This document shows, piece after piece, positions 43,985 through 51,693 of a stretch of DNA of 64,000 nt. The stretch is taken from assembly GCA_026967815.1 (NCBI GenBank), contig JAPUUO010000001.1, forward strand, positions 11,662-75,661, given 5' to 3'. Below the pieces are notes generated by a model. That model worked only from the letters and a program-made list of their open reading frames with translations. It had not been told where the DNA came from and searched no databases. Numbering within the stretch: position 1 is the first letter of the stretch; each line of letters starts with the position of its first letter. This DNA is from Candidatus Bathyarchaeota archaeon (GTDB lineage Archaea > Thermoproteota > Bathyarchaeia > Bathyarchaeales > Bathyarchaeaceae). The position numbers and the translations under genes were made by a program.

Positions 43985-44366
43985 TCAGTTCAAGCACAAC
44001 ACTAATACCATCCGCTAATGCTTCCTCATAGGTGGCGAATGTAGCGTCGGTATCATCGAATTCTCCGCTATCAAGGTTGAGCCAATCGGCAAACCAAACC
44101 TTATGGTAGTGAATATAGCTCACACGGACGCTGATATGCTTGACTTCTCTCAGCCACTTCTGAGCCTGCCATAAAAAAGGCGCCGAAACGAAATCATCTG
44201 GTCTGCGTTTATAGTTGTTGAAGTCCGCACATGAACCATGAATAAACCACATATCATCTTCGGGTACGCCGTTTTTGATATGATAGTAGTGGTCGCACGG
44301 CTCATCGAATCCGCACGCTTTCAATTTCTTGGCAAGCTCATAAGAGCAGTAATCTTCTTGATTCAT
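43965..44366 (-). CDS. Hypothetical phage protein
   Basis: 133 residues from ATG at 44366, chosen for the ATGA overlap. The N-terminal MNQEDYCSYELAKKLKACGF is typical of a small phage accessory family, followed by a Trp/His-rich domain. Function unknown. Confidence 0.62.
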   Translation of the reverse strand: MNQEDYCSYELAKKLKACGFDEPCDHYYHIKNGVPEDDMWFIHGSCADFNNYKRRPDDFVSAPFLWQAQKWLREVKHISVRVSYIHYHKVWFADWLNLDSGEFDDTDATFATYEEALADGISVVLELIEQENK

Positions 44367-44617
44367 GATTCTTGTATTAAAAGTAAATCTGATTCCGTCC
44401 AATTTAGAGCGGAGATTCTATGTGTGAAGTGGCATTTCCTGCCGTATTCATCCTCGACAAACTCAAAGATGTCACCTCTTTTGCGCTTTCGGATTCTGCA
44501 TTTAAGGTGGCATTCTGATGTTCCGTCCACTCCTCCCCACCATATAAAATCCAAGAGTGCGCCATAAGGTATCTTATTGCACTCGGAATCCCTATAAGGC
44601 GACATTTCATTTTTCAT
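44363..44617 (-). CDS. Hypothetical small protein
   Basis: 84 residues from ATG at 44617 (overlaps the upstream gene by 11 nt); ATG at 44605 is an alternative. Contains CHLKCRIRKRKRGDIFEFVEDE, a basic beta segment. No family recognised. Confidence 0.52.
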   Translation of the reverse strand: MKNEMSPYRDSECNKIPYGALLDFIWWGGVDGTSECHLKCRIRKRKRGDIFEFVEDEYGRKCHFTHRISALNWTESDLLLIQES

Positions 44618-44888
44618 CTTTCTTCTTGTTAAGTTCCGCAATCAGAGCGTCGGCGGCACTGACCGACATAGATGCGATGTGGCTGTATTTATCGCCCCAT
44701 TTAGCGTTTTGCATCATTGAAGCCATGATTTGCGCCGCAATCTTCCGCCTTTCGGCCTCGGTGTTCATCTCTACGATGCGGTTGAAATAGTCTGATTTTC
44801 CGAGCAGACGCGCCTCTAATTTCTCTTGCTCCTTCATCGCTAAAGTGTGGAGATGAAGTTCTTCTTTTAGCTTGTCTTCTATATTCAT
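44607..44888 (-). CDS. Hypothetical helical protein
   Basis: 93 residues, helical, charged, with a coiled-coil-like middle. The 80 nt before its start contain mutually exclusive hairpins that may control it. Confidence 0.58.
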   Translation of the reverse strand: MNIEDKLKEELHLHTLAMKEQEKLEARLLGKSDYFNRIVEMNTEAERRKIAAQIMASMMQNAKWGDKYSHIASMSVSAADALIAELNKKKDEK

Positions 44889-44921
44889 TCTTATTTTATT
44901 TTACGCGCATAACGCGCTGTG

Positions 44922-44982
44922 TTATTTTACTTTATCATCAAAAAGTAAAATAAGCAGGTTTAATCATGCTTATTTTGACTTC
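44922..44982 (-). promoter_or_regulatory. Mutually exclusive hairpins (attenuator-like)
   Basis: One segment (44942-44956) can pair downstream with TTATTTTACTTT (44922-44933, 12 bp, perfect) or upstream with TGCTTATTTTGACTT (44968-44982, 14 bp with one bulge, including the last codons of the preceding gene). The two folds exclude each other, as in translational attenuators. A small GCGC hairpin follows near 44904-44916. Confidence 0.5.
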
Positions 44983-45137
44983 TTGGTTTTAGGGGTGAAG
45001 TCGGGGCAGATACCACGGCACCATACATTAAGCGTAAATGCTCCATTAAGCAGAATAAATTCGGGCATGAGTCCACATATACCATTACACCAATACTCAC
45101 ACTCCTGCGGTCGCTGGTCAGTCGGGGTCGGTGTCAT
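44970..45137 (-). CDS. Small Cys-rich protein, 55 residues
   Basis: ATG at 45137 inside the end of the preceding gene (20-nt overlap). Six Cys arranged as CEYWC, GICG, WCRGIC, suggesting a compact zinc-binding or disulfide fold. Its last codons form part of the exclusive-hairpin region. Confidence 0.55.
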   Translation of the reverse strand: MTPTPTDQRPQECEYWCNGICGLMPEFILLNGAFTLNVWCRGICPDFTPKTKKSK

Positions 45138-45270
45138 ATACTCTAAGTTTTGTTTTGAGCCAATTCGTGAACTTCCATATCCATGTTGCAGGATAGTAGA
45201 ATATGCAATAGATAGGAATTATAATCCATGTTGTCGCATCATACACGGCTCTGCGGTGTTTCTTTTTCAT
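45118..45270 (-). CDS. Small membrane protein, 50 residues
   Basis: ATG at 45270 overlapping the upstream stop (ATGA). One aromatic membrane helix (WIIIPIYCIFYYPATWIW, about 15-32) flanked by basic residues. Role unknown. Confidence 0.55.
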   Translation of the reverse strand: MKKKHRRAVYDATTWIIIPIYCIFYYPATWIWKFTNWLKTKLRVYDTDPD

Positions 45271-45626
45271 CGCTTGTCGCTTATCGGTTTATCCTCGCGG
45301 TTCGGTCTCCAATGCGTAACACGAAAATCTCCATAGTCACACACATGGTTATCTCCGTTAGGGTCGTGTTCTTCGGTGTTTGCAGAACACCAATACTTCG
45401 ATATATCGTCATACACATACACCCTGCCACCTCCCATGTACTTGTCATAGCAGTAGCAAATCTGCATGTGGTTGGGGCGCATAACTTTCGCATCATACCA
45501 ATTCAAATCATCTGCCGATGCACCTCCGGCTATAAAGCCCTCCTCAAACTCTTTCGGCATAGGCATATTTGGGTGATGTTGCTCCCATGCACGGAGCATT
45601 TCTCTTTTTAGAATTTCTTGTTTCAT
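45267..45626 (-). CDS. DUF551-like protein
   Basis: 119 residues. Helical N-terminus, then WYDAKVMRPNHMQICYCYD and VTHWRPN near the end, the pattern of DUF551-type phage proteins. Function not known. Confidence 0.6.
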   Translation of the reverse strand: MKQEILKREMLRAWEQHHPNMPMPKEFEEGFIAGGASADDLNWYDAKVMRPNHMQICYCYDKYMGGGRVYVYDDISKYWCSANTEEHDPNGDNHVCDYGDFRVTHWRPNREDKPISDKR

Positions 45627-45645
45627 ATTTTTTTGGTCGTGAAGT

Positions 45646-46032
45646 TTACTTCTTTAGAAAATTCTTTTCGATAACCCAACAGAGGGTTGAGAATAATGCG
45701 TCAATGAGTTCTGAATCTACTCCGACACCAACAGGACGTGGAACAAGGTCATATCCGACAAACCATTTTTGGCAGTTTTTATCCCACCTCATGCTTATCG
45801 GGCAAACGTCATTCTCACACATGATTGTGTCTTGCTCAATCTCTTTCGGGAGCAACGAGCAAACATCTGCGAGGGTGAAGATTGGCGCATAGCCGTCAAA
45901 TACTCTCTTTATCGAGCCGTTTTGAAGCTCAACAGTCTTGTATGTTCTTTCACCTTGTCCGCTCGCCTTGTCCGCGCTTATGCCTTTGGCTATGAGCGTG
46001 GCGGATTGTTCGGGGGTTAACAAATGCTTCAT
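45646..46032 (-). CDS. Hypothetical protein, paralogue of 47049-47519
   Basis: 128 residues. Shares a layout with the 47049 gene: LTPEQSATLIAKGIS at the N-terminus, FTLADVCSLLPKEIE in the middle and a Trp/Tyr-rich end. The pair suggests a local gene duplication. Function unknown. Confidence 0.6.
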   Translation of the reverse strand: MKHLLTPEQSATLIAKGISADKASGQGERTYKTVELQNGSIKRVFDGYAPIFTLADVCSLLPKEIEQDTIMCENDVCPISMRWDKNCQKWFVGYDLVPRPVGVGVDSELIDALFSTLCWVIEKNFLKK

Positions 46033-46148
46033 ATTCCTTTCATTTTTAGGATTGCACTTCTCAGATACCGCTCGGCTTCGGCAAGAGAGCCTATAGCCTC
46101 GCCTAGTTCGAGAGGTGCGAATCCGATTTGCTCTTTCTGTTCTTTCAT
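46029..46148 (-). CDS. Small protein, 39 residues
   Basis: ATG at 46148, stop overlapping the next start (ATGA). Helical and acidic (FAPLELGEAIGSLAEAERY). 1 nt from the YopX gene stop, so it is likely translated as part of the operon. Confidence 0.5.
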   Translation of the reverse strand: MKEQKEQIGFAPLELGEAIGSLAEAERYLRSAILKMKGI

Positions 46149-46149
46149 C

Positions 46150-46545
46150 TCACTTGCAGTTTAATGATTCAATATTGTCATGGAAATTACCCACGACTTT
46201 GTATGTCATATTTCCCTCAAAAGGCTCTAAGGATGCGCCTGTACCTTTGTCAATCCCAAAGGCGGCGTCCGGCAAGGCGTAACGTACTGCACCCATAAAG
46301 GCAAGTTCTTCATCGAGGTCATACGCCTCTACTATGTCGCCCTCGTATATGGGTCGAGAATCCTTATCACGCAGTCCTGTAAACTGACCGACCGTAGCTT
46401 CTTCAACTTGATAATAGTCTGGGTCGTGCCCTCCGCGCACTACGCCAATCATCGGAATGTGGTCGCCGTCGCCTAATTGGAGGTCTCCGTATATCCATTC
46501 TCCATTGTCGAGGCGTTTGCCGCGAAAAAGTATCTGTCGGTTCAT
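46150..46545 (-). CDS. YopX family protein
   Basis: 131 residues. Classic YopX start ILFRGKRLDNGEWIYGDL, then VGQFTGLRDKDSRPIYEGDIV and a C-terminal VVGNFHDN. Common in phages of Gram-positive and Bacteroidetes hosts; biochemical role unknown. Confidence 0.9.
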   Translation of the reverse strand: MNRQILFRGKRLDNGEWIYGDLQLGDGDHIPMIGVVRGGHDPDYYQVEEATVGQFTGLRDKDSRPIYEGDIVEAYDLDEELAFMGAVRYALPDAAFGIDKGTGASLEPFEGNMTYKVVGNFHDNIESLNCK

Positions 46546-46547
46546 TC

Positions 46548-46877
46548 TTATTTCGTTTTAGGGTTGACTATTTCCAATATCTGCTCCAGCTGAGAGTCGG
46601 AGAGCTGTTCAAAGATTATATCACTGCATTGGCTTATCATCCTTTGCCGTCTTACCTCTTTTCTGAAATCCTCCAAATCTTCCTCCGTAGCTATTTCCGC
46701 GCTTGCGGAAGTCCAACAGTCAGAAGATACAAGAGTGCCGCTCGACTTGCGGAATTTATAGCCTTTGGCAATGACGAAGTTCTTTTGTACCTTTTCAACC
46801 GTTAGAATCGTTCGATTCCATCGGCTTGTCATTATCAGTTTGTCGCCCACCTTGGCGTTATCCAATAATCCGCTCAT
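46548..46877 (-). CDS. Hypothetical protein
   Basis: 109 residues. Barrel-like N-terminus (VGDKLIMTSRWNRTILTVEKV) and a helical acidic C-terminus. Coupled to its downstream neighbour by a 4-nt overlap. Confidence 0.58.
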   Translation of the reverse strand: MSGLLDNAKVGDKLIMTSRWNRTILTVEKVQKNFVIAKGYKFRKSSGTLVSSDCWTSASAEIATEEDLEDFRKEVRRQRMISQCSDIIFEQLSDSQLEQILEIVNPKTK

Positions 46878-47062
46878 TTCTCACCTCCTTTCAGTCTTTC
46901 CGTAAGCTCGGGAGAGTAGCGGAAGGTTGCATCTACTCCGAATCCAGTGCATATCGCACGGCAGTTCTCCCTGTCTAATGCGCATTCATCACAGTCTTGT
47001 CCGAATATGTGTTCGGGGACATAAATCTTGCCCTCTCTGATGATTCCGTTAATCTTCTCCAT
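46874..47062 (-). CDS. Small Cys-containing protein
   Basis: 62 residues from ATG at 47062 (overlaps upstream gene by 14 nt). Cys set CDECALDRENCRAIC is probably a metal site. Family not recognised. Confidence 0.55.
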   Translation of the reverse strand: MEKINGIIREGKIYVPEHIFGQDCDECALDRENCRAICTGFGVDATFRYSPELTERLKGGEK

Positions 47063-47519
47063 GCTCCGAGCCTCCTTTCTCAATCCCGTTCAGTGCGTAG
47101 CCGTTGGCGGTTAATAACTCTATGGCGAGGACACAAGCCTCAATAGGGTTGTCAGACTGAGGCAAGCGGCCTGTAAAGCCATCCCAATCATAGTCTACAA
47201 TCCAATGTCCATCGCTGAAATACAATATCACCTCGCCGTTGATAGTGCTTTCATCCTCTTTGTCGCAAATCTCCCAGCCGTCCTGAAACGGCTCGTACCA
47301 CTTGGTAAAAGGGAAATCATCAAGTTCTTTCGGCAGCAGCCCCAGCAGACATCCGAGGCTCCAGGCAGGGGAATGCCCTCTGTCTCTAAATGCACTCTTA
47401 TATGGGTTGGTCGAGAGCGTGTTATGCGGAGTAATCATCATATCCGCACTCTCAGCCGGAACGCCGCATTTCAGCAGACGGTCGCTCTGCTCGCGTGTTG
47501 TAGCAATTCTGTTTGTCAT
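47049..47519 (-). CDS. Hypothetical protein, paralogue of 45646-46032
   Basis: 156 residues. N-terminal TTREQSDRLLKCGVPAESAD and SLGCLLGLLPKELDD mirror the 45646 protein; the C-terminal half (WIVDYDWDGFTG) is longer. Function unknown. Confidence 0.62.
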   Translation of the reverse strand: MTNRIATTREQSDRLLKCGVPAESADMMITPHNTLSTNPYKSAFRDRGHSPAWSLGCLLGLLPKELDDFPFTKWYEPFQDGWEICDKEDESTINGEVILYFSDGHWIVDYDWDGFTGRLPQSDNPIEACVLAIELLTANGYALNGIEKGGSEHGED

Positions 47520-47540
47520 ATCTCTTGTTTTTGTGGTGAG

Positions 47541-48347
47541 CTATAGTGTTAAATCCAATTTAAGTTGCGCCTGAGCGTCCTTTACACGCTTCACGGCAAT
47601 GTCGTAATACTCCTGCATCAGCTCTATGCTGATGCCTCGGCGGTTGGCATTCACGCAAGCGACAAGCGTAGAGCCACTACCCATCGTACAGTCAAGCACG
47701 CAATCGCCCTCGTTGGTGTAGGCTTTAATCAGATACTCCAATAGCGTGACTGGCTTCTGTGTAGGATGATTGACTTTCTCCTTTGAGTTTGATACCACCG
47801 ATGGTATAGTAATCACATTGCCCTGCAATTTGCGGTCGGCGTCAAACGTATGCCAATCTCTTGGAGCGTACTCAGTGGCAAACGACACTTCCTGCGTAGG
47901 CTTCTTGTTTGTGCGCCACTGCTTGCTGTTGCCTTTCTGCGCTTGACGCACCCTATCGGATTTGCGCTCGGTATATTGAGGGTTGAATGTGTATCTGCCG
48001 TTGGCAAACACTACAATATCCTCGCTGTATTTCAGATGCCGTATTCGGGCGTTGCCGATATTGCTCGGCTTATGCTTTACCCACGTCAGTTTCTCCTTGA
48101 AAGCGTTATAATTGCTCGCTATCAATGCCGATGTGAACGGCTCACTCGCAAACAGCACGATAGCACCCTTGCACACCCGATTAAGTTGTTCCCATAGTGG
48201 AGCAAACGGAATTACCACGTCCCATTTGCAGGAGGTTGTTCCATAGGGCAAATCGCAGATTACAGCGTCTATGCTGTTATCAGCAAGCGTAGGCAGAATT
48301 TCAAGGCAGTCGCCGCGCAGGAGGGTGATGTTGTCTGTCTTATTCAT
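47541..48347 (-). CDS. DNA methyltransferase, N6_N4 class (beta order)
   Basis: 268 residues from ATG at 48347. Motif IV DLPYGT (about 35) precedes motif I DCTMGSGST (about 222), the beta order. HPTQKP before motif I is also typical. Modifies adenine N6 or cytosine N4. No restriction enzyme nearby, so probably an orphan anti-restriction enzyme. First gene of the large minus-strand middle operon, with a consensus promoter 27 nt upstream. Confidence 0.88.
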   Translation of the reverse strand: MNKTDNITLLRGDCLEILPTLADNSIDAVICDLPYGTTSCKWDVVIPFAPLWEQLNRVCKGAIVLFASEPFTSALIASNYNAFKEKLTWVKHKPSNIGNARIRHLKYSEDIVVFANGRYTFNPQYTERKSDRVRQAQKGNSKQWRTNKKPTQEVSFATEYAPRDWHTFDADRKLQGNVITIPSVVSNSKEKVNHPTQKPVTLLEYLIKAYTNEGDCVLDCTMGSGSTLVACVNANRRGISIELMQEYYDIAVKRVKDAQAQLKLDLTL

Positions 48348-48350
48348 ATC

Positions 48351-48365
48351 GGCTCTTTTGGCTCT
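48351..48365 (-). promoter_or_regulatory. AGAGCC-N3-AGAGCC leader motif
   Basis: On the minus strand AGAGCC (48365-48360), three bases, AGAGCC (48356-48351), just after the promoter and 3 nt before the methyltransferase ATG. Unlike the other copies it has no obvious matching hairpin arm. Confidence 0.5.
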
Positions 48366-48377
48366 TGGTTCATACCG

Positions 48378-48409
48378 CAAAGTTAAAGCGACATTGCGGA
48401 TTATCCAAA
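48378..48409 (-). promoter_or_regulatory. Consensus promoter of the middle operon
   Basis: On the minus strand TTTG (48409-48406), 20 nt, TAACTTTG (48385-48378). RNA would start near 48374 and read the 48.3-32.2 kb gene cluster. Confidence 0.8.
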
Positions 48410-49277
48410 TAAACCTATAATGTAGGTTTAAGTTTCGAGAGAGCCGAAAAAGACGTGATTTTGACCCCTATTTTGAGCAAAATCGGCTGAATCTCCTACA
48501 CAACTTCATGCCCTCTTTTCTCCCTTTCTCTTTCTCCCTCAGCGAATTAGGCGGTCAAGCTATATAATGTAGTGTACCTATTTTCTATTTAACTTTTTTC
48601 TCTTTCTCTCGTACTATATATTTTTATAGAATTATTTTTTTCGTTTTTCAGTTCATTTACTACATTAAAGAGATAAATATATAATAATCAATATTTTATC
48701 CGTGTAGTTGCTGGTTCAGTCCGCTGCATTGAGGTGCATAAGTGTTAAAAATATATAAAAGTTTGATTTTGCACAGAAACTGAAATTTTGAGCAAAAAAA
48801 ATTTTTCTGGGTCGCACCCACCCGTTTCAGTCCTGTCGACTCCACACCCCCGGCACCCCTTTGCGGGGTCAAATACTCCACGAAATCAACGTGTTACACA
48901 TGATAAACGGTCGCAACTGTGCTGTAACTCTCAATTTTGACCCCTATTTTTACCCTTATTTTGAATGATTCTAAATAAACAACCGCAAATAATTGAAATT
49001 CAACACATTACATTTGGATTCCTCCGCAAATATGCATCATCTCCACCACATCACCAACAATTAAACAAACTTTAACACGCTCAATAATCGGCTTTCTGTC
49101 TTTTCGCGTGTCGCACCGGTTTGTGATCGCCTTCAATTTTTGCCATTGGAGTGTTAAACGCCGTATGCGTGTAGGCTGTGCGCTTTAGGTGCGATTCTGT
49201 GCGAAGCCTCTGTTTCAAGTGTTAAAATCAAGGCCATATTTTGAGAGTTAACCCGCTGAAAATAAACCGCTTAAAAG
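48410..49277. other. Gene-free AT-rich control region, candidate origin
   Basis: About 870 bp between divergent operons with no convincing gene. A 17-bp direct repeat ATTTTGACCCCTATTTT occurs at 48458 and 48934. ATGTAGT/ACTACAT forms a long-range dyad near 48564-48665 around an AT-rich core. AGTGTTAAA recurs near 48740, 49150 and 49218. These fit a replication origin or partition region, but no initiator protein was recognised. Confidence 0.4.
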
Positions 49278-49308
49278 TTTGACATGTCATAAATTTTCCG
49301 TACCTTTG
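49278..49308 (+). promoter_or_regulatory. Consensus promoter of the early leader RNA
   Basis: TTTG (49278-49281), 19 nt, TACCTTTG (49301-49308). RNA start near 49312 falls on the first base of the leader's first hairpin. Confidence 0.82.
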
Positions 49309-49311
49309 TAG

Positions 49312-49658
49312 TGTAAGGAATGACCAAGCGGAACGCCTTACAATAGGACATTGAAAGAAAAAAGCCCTCAAAGGCTGCAACCGATGAGGGCGAAAAGGTG
49401 TAAAGGCCGACCGATAAAACGGCTATAACCTTTAAAACCCGTTGATATATGAGGCTTGAAATCTCATGGAAGTTAGGCAAATGGCGGTTTAAAATCATAA
49501 TCAACCGCTAATGCCTTCGGGGGTTTAAAAATGCTACCAAAGGATAGCGACCCCCGAAAAGGGTTTTAAATCACTCGCAAAGATAGCACAAACTTTGCAA
49601 AGATGCAACAGGCAAACGAAAAACCGCCCCGTTTGTCTGTCACAGATGAAGGGCGGTT
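49312..49658 (+). ncRNA. Long structured leader or ncRNA
   Basis: About 347 nt. Hairpins in order: TGTAAGG/CCTTACA (49312-49342), GCCCTCA/TGAGGGC (49364-49391), AAAGGT/ACCTTT with inner GCCG/CGGC (49394-49433), ATGAG/CTCAT (49449-49467), GCGGTT/AACCGC (49484-49508), TTCGGGGG/CCCCCGAA with inner GCTA/TAGC (49516-49558), GCAAAG/CTTTGC (49577-49598), AACCGCCC/GGGCGGTT (49622-49658). No gene inside. Either a cis leader of the early operon or an independent RNA. Confidence 0.65.
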
Positions 49659-49660
49659 AA

Positions 49661-49728
49661 TTCAAATTAAGTTCCTGCAAAGGTACGACAATTCAAATTA
49701 AGTTTCACTATCAAATTCAAATTAAGTT
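49661..49728. repeat. Three iterons TTCAAATTAAGTT before the early operon
   Basis: Identical 13-mers at 49661-49673, 49692-49704 and 49716-49728, spaced 31 and 24 bp; the last abuts the ATG at 49729. Such direct repeats act as operators or replication iterons. The protein that binds them is unknown. Confidence 0.7.
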
Positions 49729-50367
49729 ATGACAAACAAAATTAACACCGGTGTTAATTCCACCATGAACGCAAACGAAATCAACGCCCGCACAAAATCC
49801 ATCAACGGCATAATGAATCAGGCTAACCGCTTAATGTCGGTATGCAACATGGTTCGGAACTTCAAACGTGCCAATGCTATCCGTGAAATCGCTTTCCGCT
49901 ATTACGACAACATTCGCGCTTGTGTCGGACGGTTCAACTACAACGACGATAGTGAGTATAACAAAGAGTATTCACGCGCCCAATACATGAACGCAAAAGA
50001 AACAAAAGCCCCCGAATTTTCGGAACTGTCACACACTGCAACTTCCGCAATTTGCCCGCTTGATTTCGATACGACTTTCGACGCATACAATTACGCAATG
50101 GCGCACCGCCTTGATGAAAGCCCGTTAGCCGTTGCAATACCCACCGACGCCCACGGCACGGACTACGGTCGCAGTCTCGCACTAAACGGCGTTAAGTTGT
50201 TCGCCGTATGGTCTGACGAACTGGAGGAAACCGCAAACGGCTATGTCTATACGACCGAGGCCGGAGCGCGTGAAGCCATGGCACAAGTCGAAGATAACGA
50301 TAAAGAGGCCGGAGTATATGAGCCTAACTACTGGAAAGTGTCCGATATGACAAAATATTTCGCATGA
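49729..50367 (+). CDS. Early protein, unknown
   Basis: 212 residues. Asn-rich N-terminus (about 1-40), helical middle, then an alpha/beta C-terminal part (SLALNGVKLFAVWSDELEE). Family not recognised. First gene after the iterons, overlapping the next by 4 nt. It could be the iteron-binding protein by position, but no DNA-binding motif is evident. Confidence 0.62.
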   Translation: MTNKINTGVNSTMNANEINARTKSINGIMNQANRLMSVCNMVRNFKRANAIREIAFRYYDNIRACVGRFNYNDDSEYNKEYSRAQYMNAKETKAPEFSELSHTATSAICPLDFDTTFDAYNYAMAHRLDESPLAVAIPTDAHGTDYGRSLALNGVKLFAVWSDELEETANGYVYTTEAGAREAMAQVEDNDKEAGVYEPNYWKVSDMTKYFA

Positions 50368-50483
50368 AACACACCCTAAAAGCCACGGCGGCGATTGTCG
50401 GCATGCTTGCCGCCGGGCTTCTCTTCTGGTACATCGTAATTGAATTTATGTGGATGTGCTACTATGCCGGAATCAGAATGTAA
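50364..50483 (+). CDS. Small membrane protein, 39 residues
   Basis: ATG at 50364 overlapping the upstream stop. A single membrane helix (about 7-30, AAIVGMLAAGLLFWYIVIEF). Role unknown. Confidence 0.52.
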   Translation: MKHTLKATAAIVGMLAAGLLFWYIVIEFMWMCYYAGIRM

Positions 50484-50505
50484 AACCAATAAACACTACA
50501 AAGAT

Positions 50506-50757
50506 ATGCAGACAATCAGAATAAACACCCGCACAAATGCCAGTGGCAACGTTACAACATTCAGCATTAACGGAACATGTATAGCCCACGTTGGAACGGA
50601 TTTATACAACGTAGGACGTTACGCCGGGCGTGTCAACCATGCAGGCGGCGCGGTGTGCAATAACTCAACCTTTCCCGATGCCGTGGAGTTTATAGGCGAT
50701 GCCATTTGCATCCATTTCGCGCAATTTGGGTTAAACGTGGAATTTGTCAACGCTTAA
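50506..50757 (+). CDS. Hypothetical early protein
   Basis: 83 residues from ATG at 50506 (MQTIRINTRTNASG); upstream open frame is a shadow. Beta-rich, with a conserved-looking NGTCIAHVGTDLYNVGRYAG core. Related in style to the next gene (YIYNVTA), so small paralogous early proteins are possible. Confidence 0.58.
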   Translation: MQTIRINTRTNASGNVTTFSINGTCIAHVGTDLYNVGRYAGRVNHAGGAVCNNSTFPDAVEFIGDAICIHFAQFGLNVEFVNA

Positions 50758-50769
50758 ACAGTAGGAAAG

Positions 50770-50961
50770 ATGAAAACAAAACACATGACAATCGAACAGG
50801 GCAACCGCGTTAATTTGTCGCAGTTTCCGAACTTCCACAAGTCCGGCAGCATTGCAGGGATGAAGCGGCTTTATTATGGTTCAAACGCTTTATTAGTGCG
50901 TTGTGGCTCGTATATCTACAATGTAACAGCAGCCCCGGAGATATACGCACAAGCACACTAA
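50770..50961 (+). CDS. Hypothetical early protein
   Basis: 63 residues, basic (MKRLYYGSNALLVRCGSYIYNV). No family recognised; follows the preceding gene by 12 nt. Confidence 0.55.
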   Translation: MKTKHMTIEQGNRVNLSQFPNFHKSGSIAGMKRLYYGSNALLVRCGSYIYNVTAAPEIYAQAH

Positions 50962-51044
50962 CCCCACACCCGGCGGCGCGGTGTTCCTGACCGCTGCGAC
51001 CAAATCGACCGCCGGGAGCTAATAATAAATAAAAGCAAAAGAAT

Positions 51045-51215
51045 ATGACACAGAAAGAAGCAATGCGCAAAGTGGTTGAGTTTATGAACAACCAAATGCC
51101 GGAATACGGACTGCGCCCCGACATGATTACGGGTAAAACCTTTGCCGTTGTCAAGACAGACAACAAGGACAGAACAATAGCCACTATCAGCAGCTATTAC
51201 AAGCCGACCTATTAA
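51045..51215 (+). CDS. Small early protein, 56 residues
   Basis: ATG at 51045. Alpha/beta, Met-rich (MTQKEAMRKVVEFMNNQMPE) with a C-terminal strand ISSYYKPTY. No family recognised. Confidence 0.52.
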   Translation: MTQKEAMRKVVEFMNNQMPEYGLRPDMITGKTFAVVKTDNKDRTIATISSYYKPTY

Positions 51216-51380
51216 TATGGATTGACGGATTTTGCGGGCGCCATGCGTTTGACACAATGGCACACACGACCGCCTAAACCTCCCCAAATTCCGCGTTTCA
51301 ACCCTCAGACGGTCAAACATACCGACAAGGGGAGAAACGGCGGGAGAAGTCAAGAAAACAACCAAAAACGCCATACGGAC

Positions 51381-51629
51381 ATGAAAACAAGATACTACCT
51401 CTACGCGGGCTATTACGAATTATGGATAAGCCCCAAAAGATTAGGCGCACCGCTCACGCCTATAAGCTGGCACAAGTCGCTTGAAGCTGCCGAGAAAGCC
51501 GCCGAGCGTTACGATGAATATGCAACGGTTATCTACGATGCCGAGTTAGCCAACGATCTAAACACGATTGACCGTTGTGAGACACCCGCCGACCAAATAG
51601 CGGACATGGCTAAGTATATAGCAGCCTGA
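51381..51629 (+). CDS. Small early protein
   Basis: 82 residues from ATG at 51381 (MKTRYYLYAGYYELW); the longer upstream frame looks non-coding. Acidic helical C-terminus. No family recognised. Confidence 0.55.
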   Translation: MKTRYYLYAGYYELWISPKRLGAPLTPISWHKSLEAAEKAAERYDEYATVIYDAELANDLNTIDRCETPADQIADMAKYIAA

Positions 51630-51693
51630 CGGCGGGAGAAACAAAAGAAACAAGTAAAACCGCCCTATTGGCAGGGCATAAAGAATAACGACA

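Noticed and set aside
48696..48881. Minus-strand 61-codon frame in the control region
   Set aside because: Low-complexity translation, no coding context, lies in AT-rich gene-free DNA.
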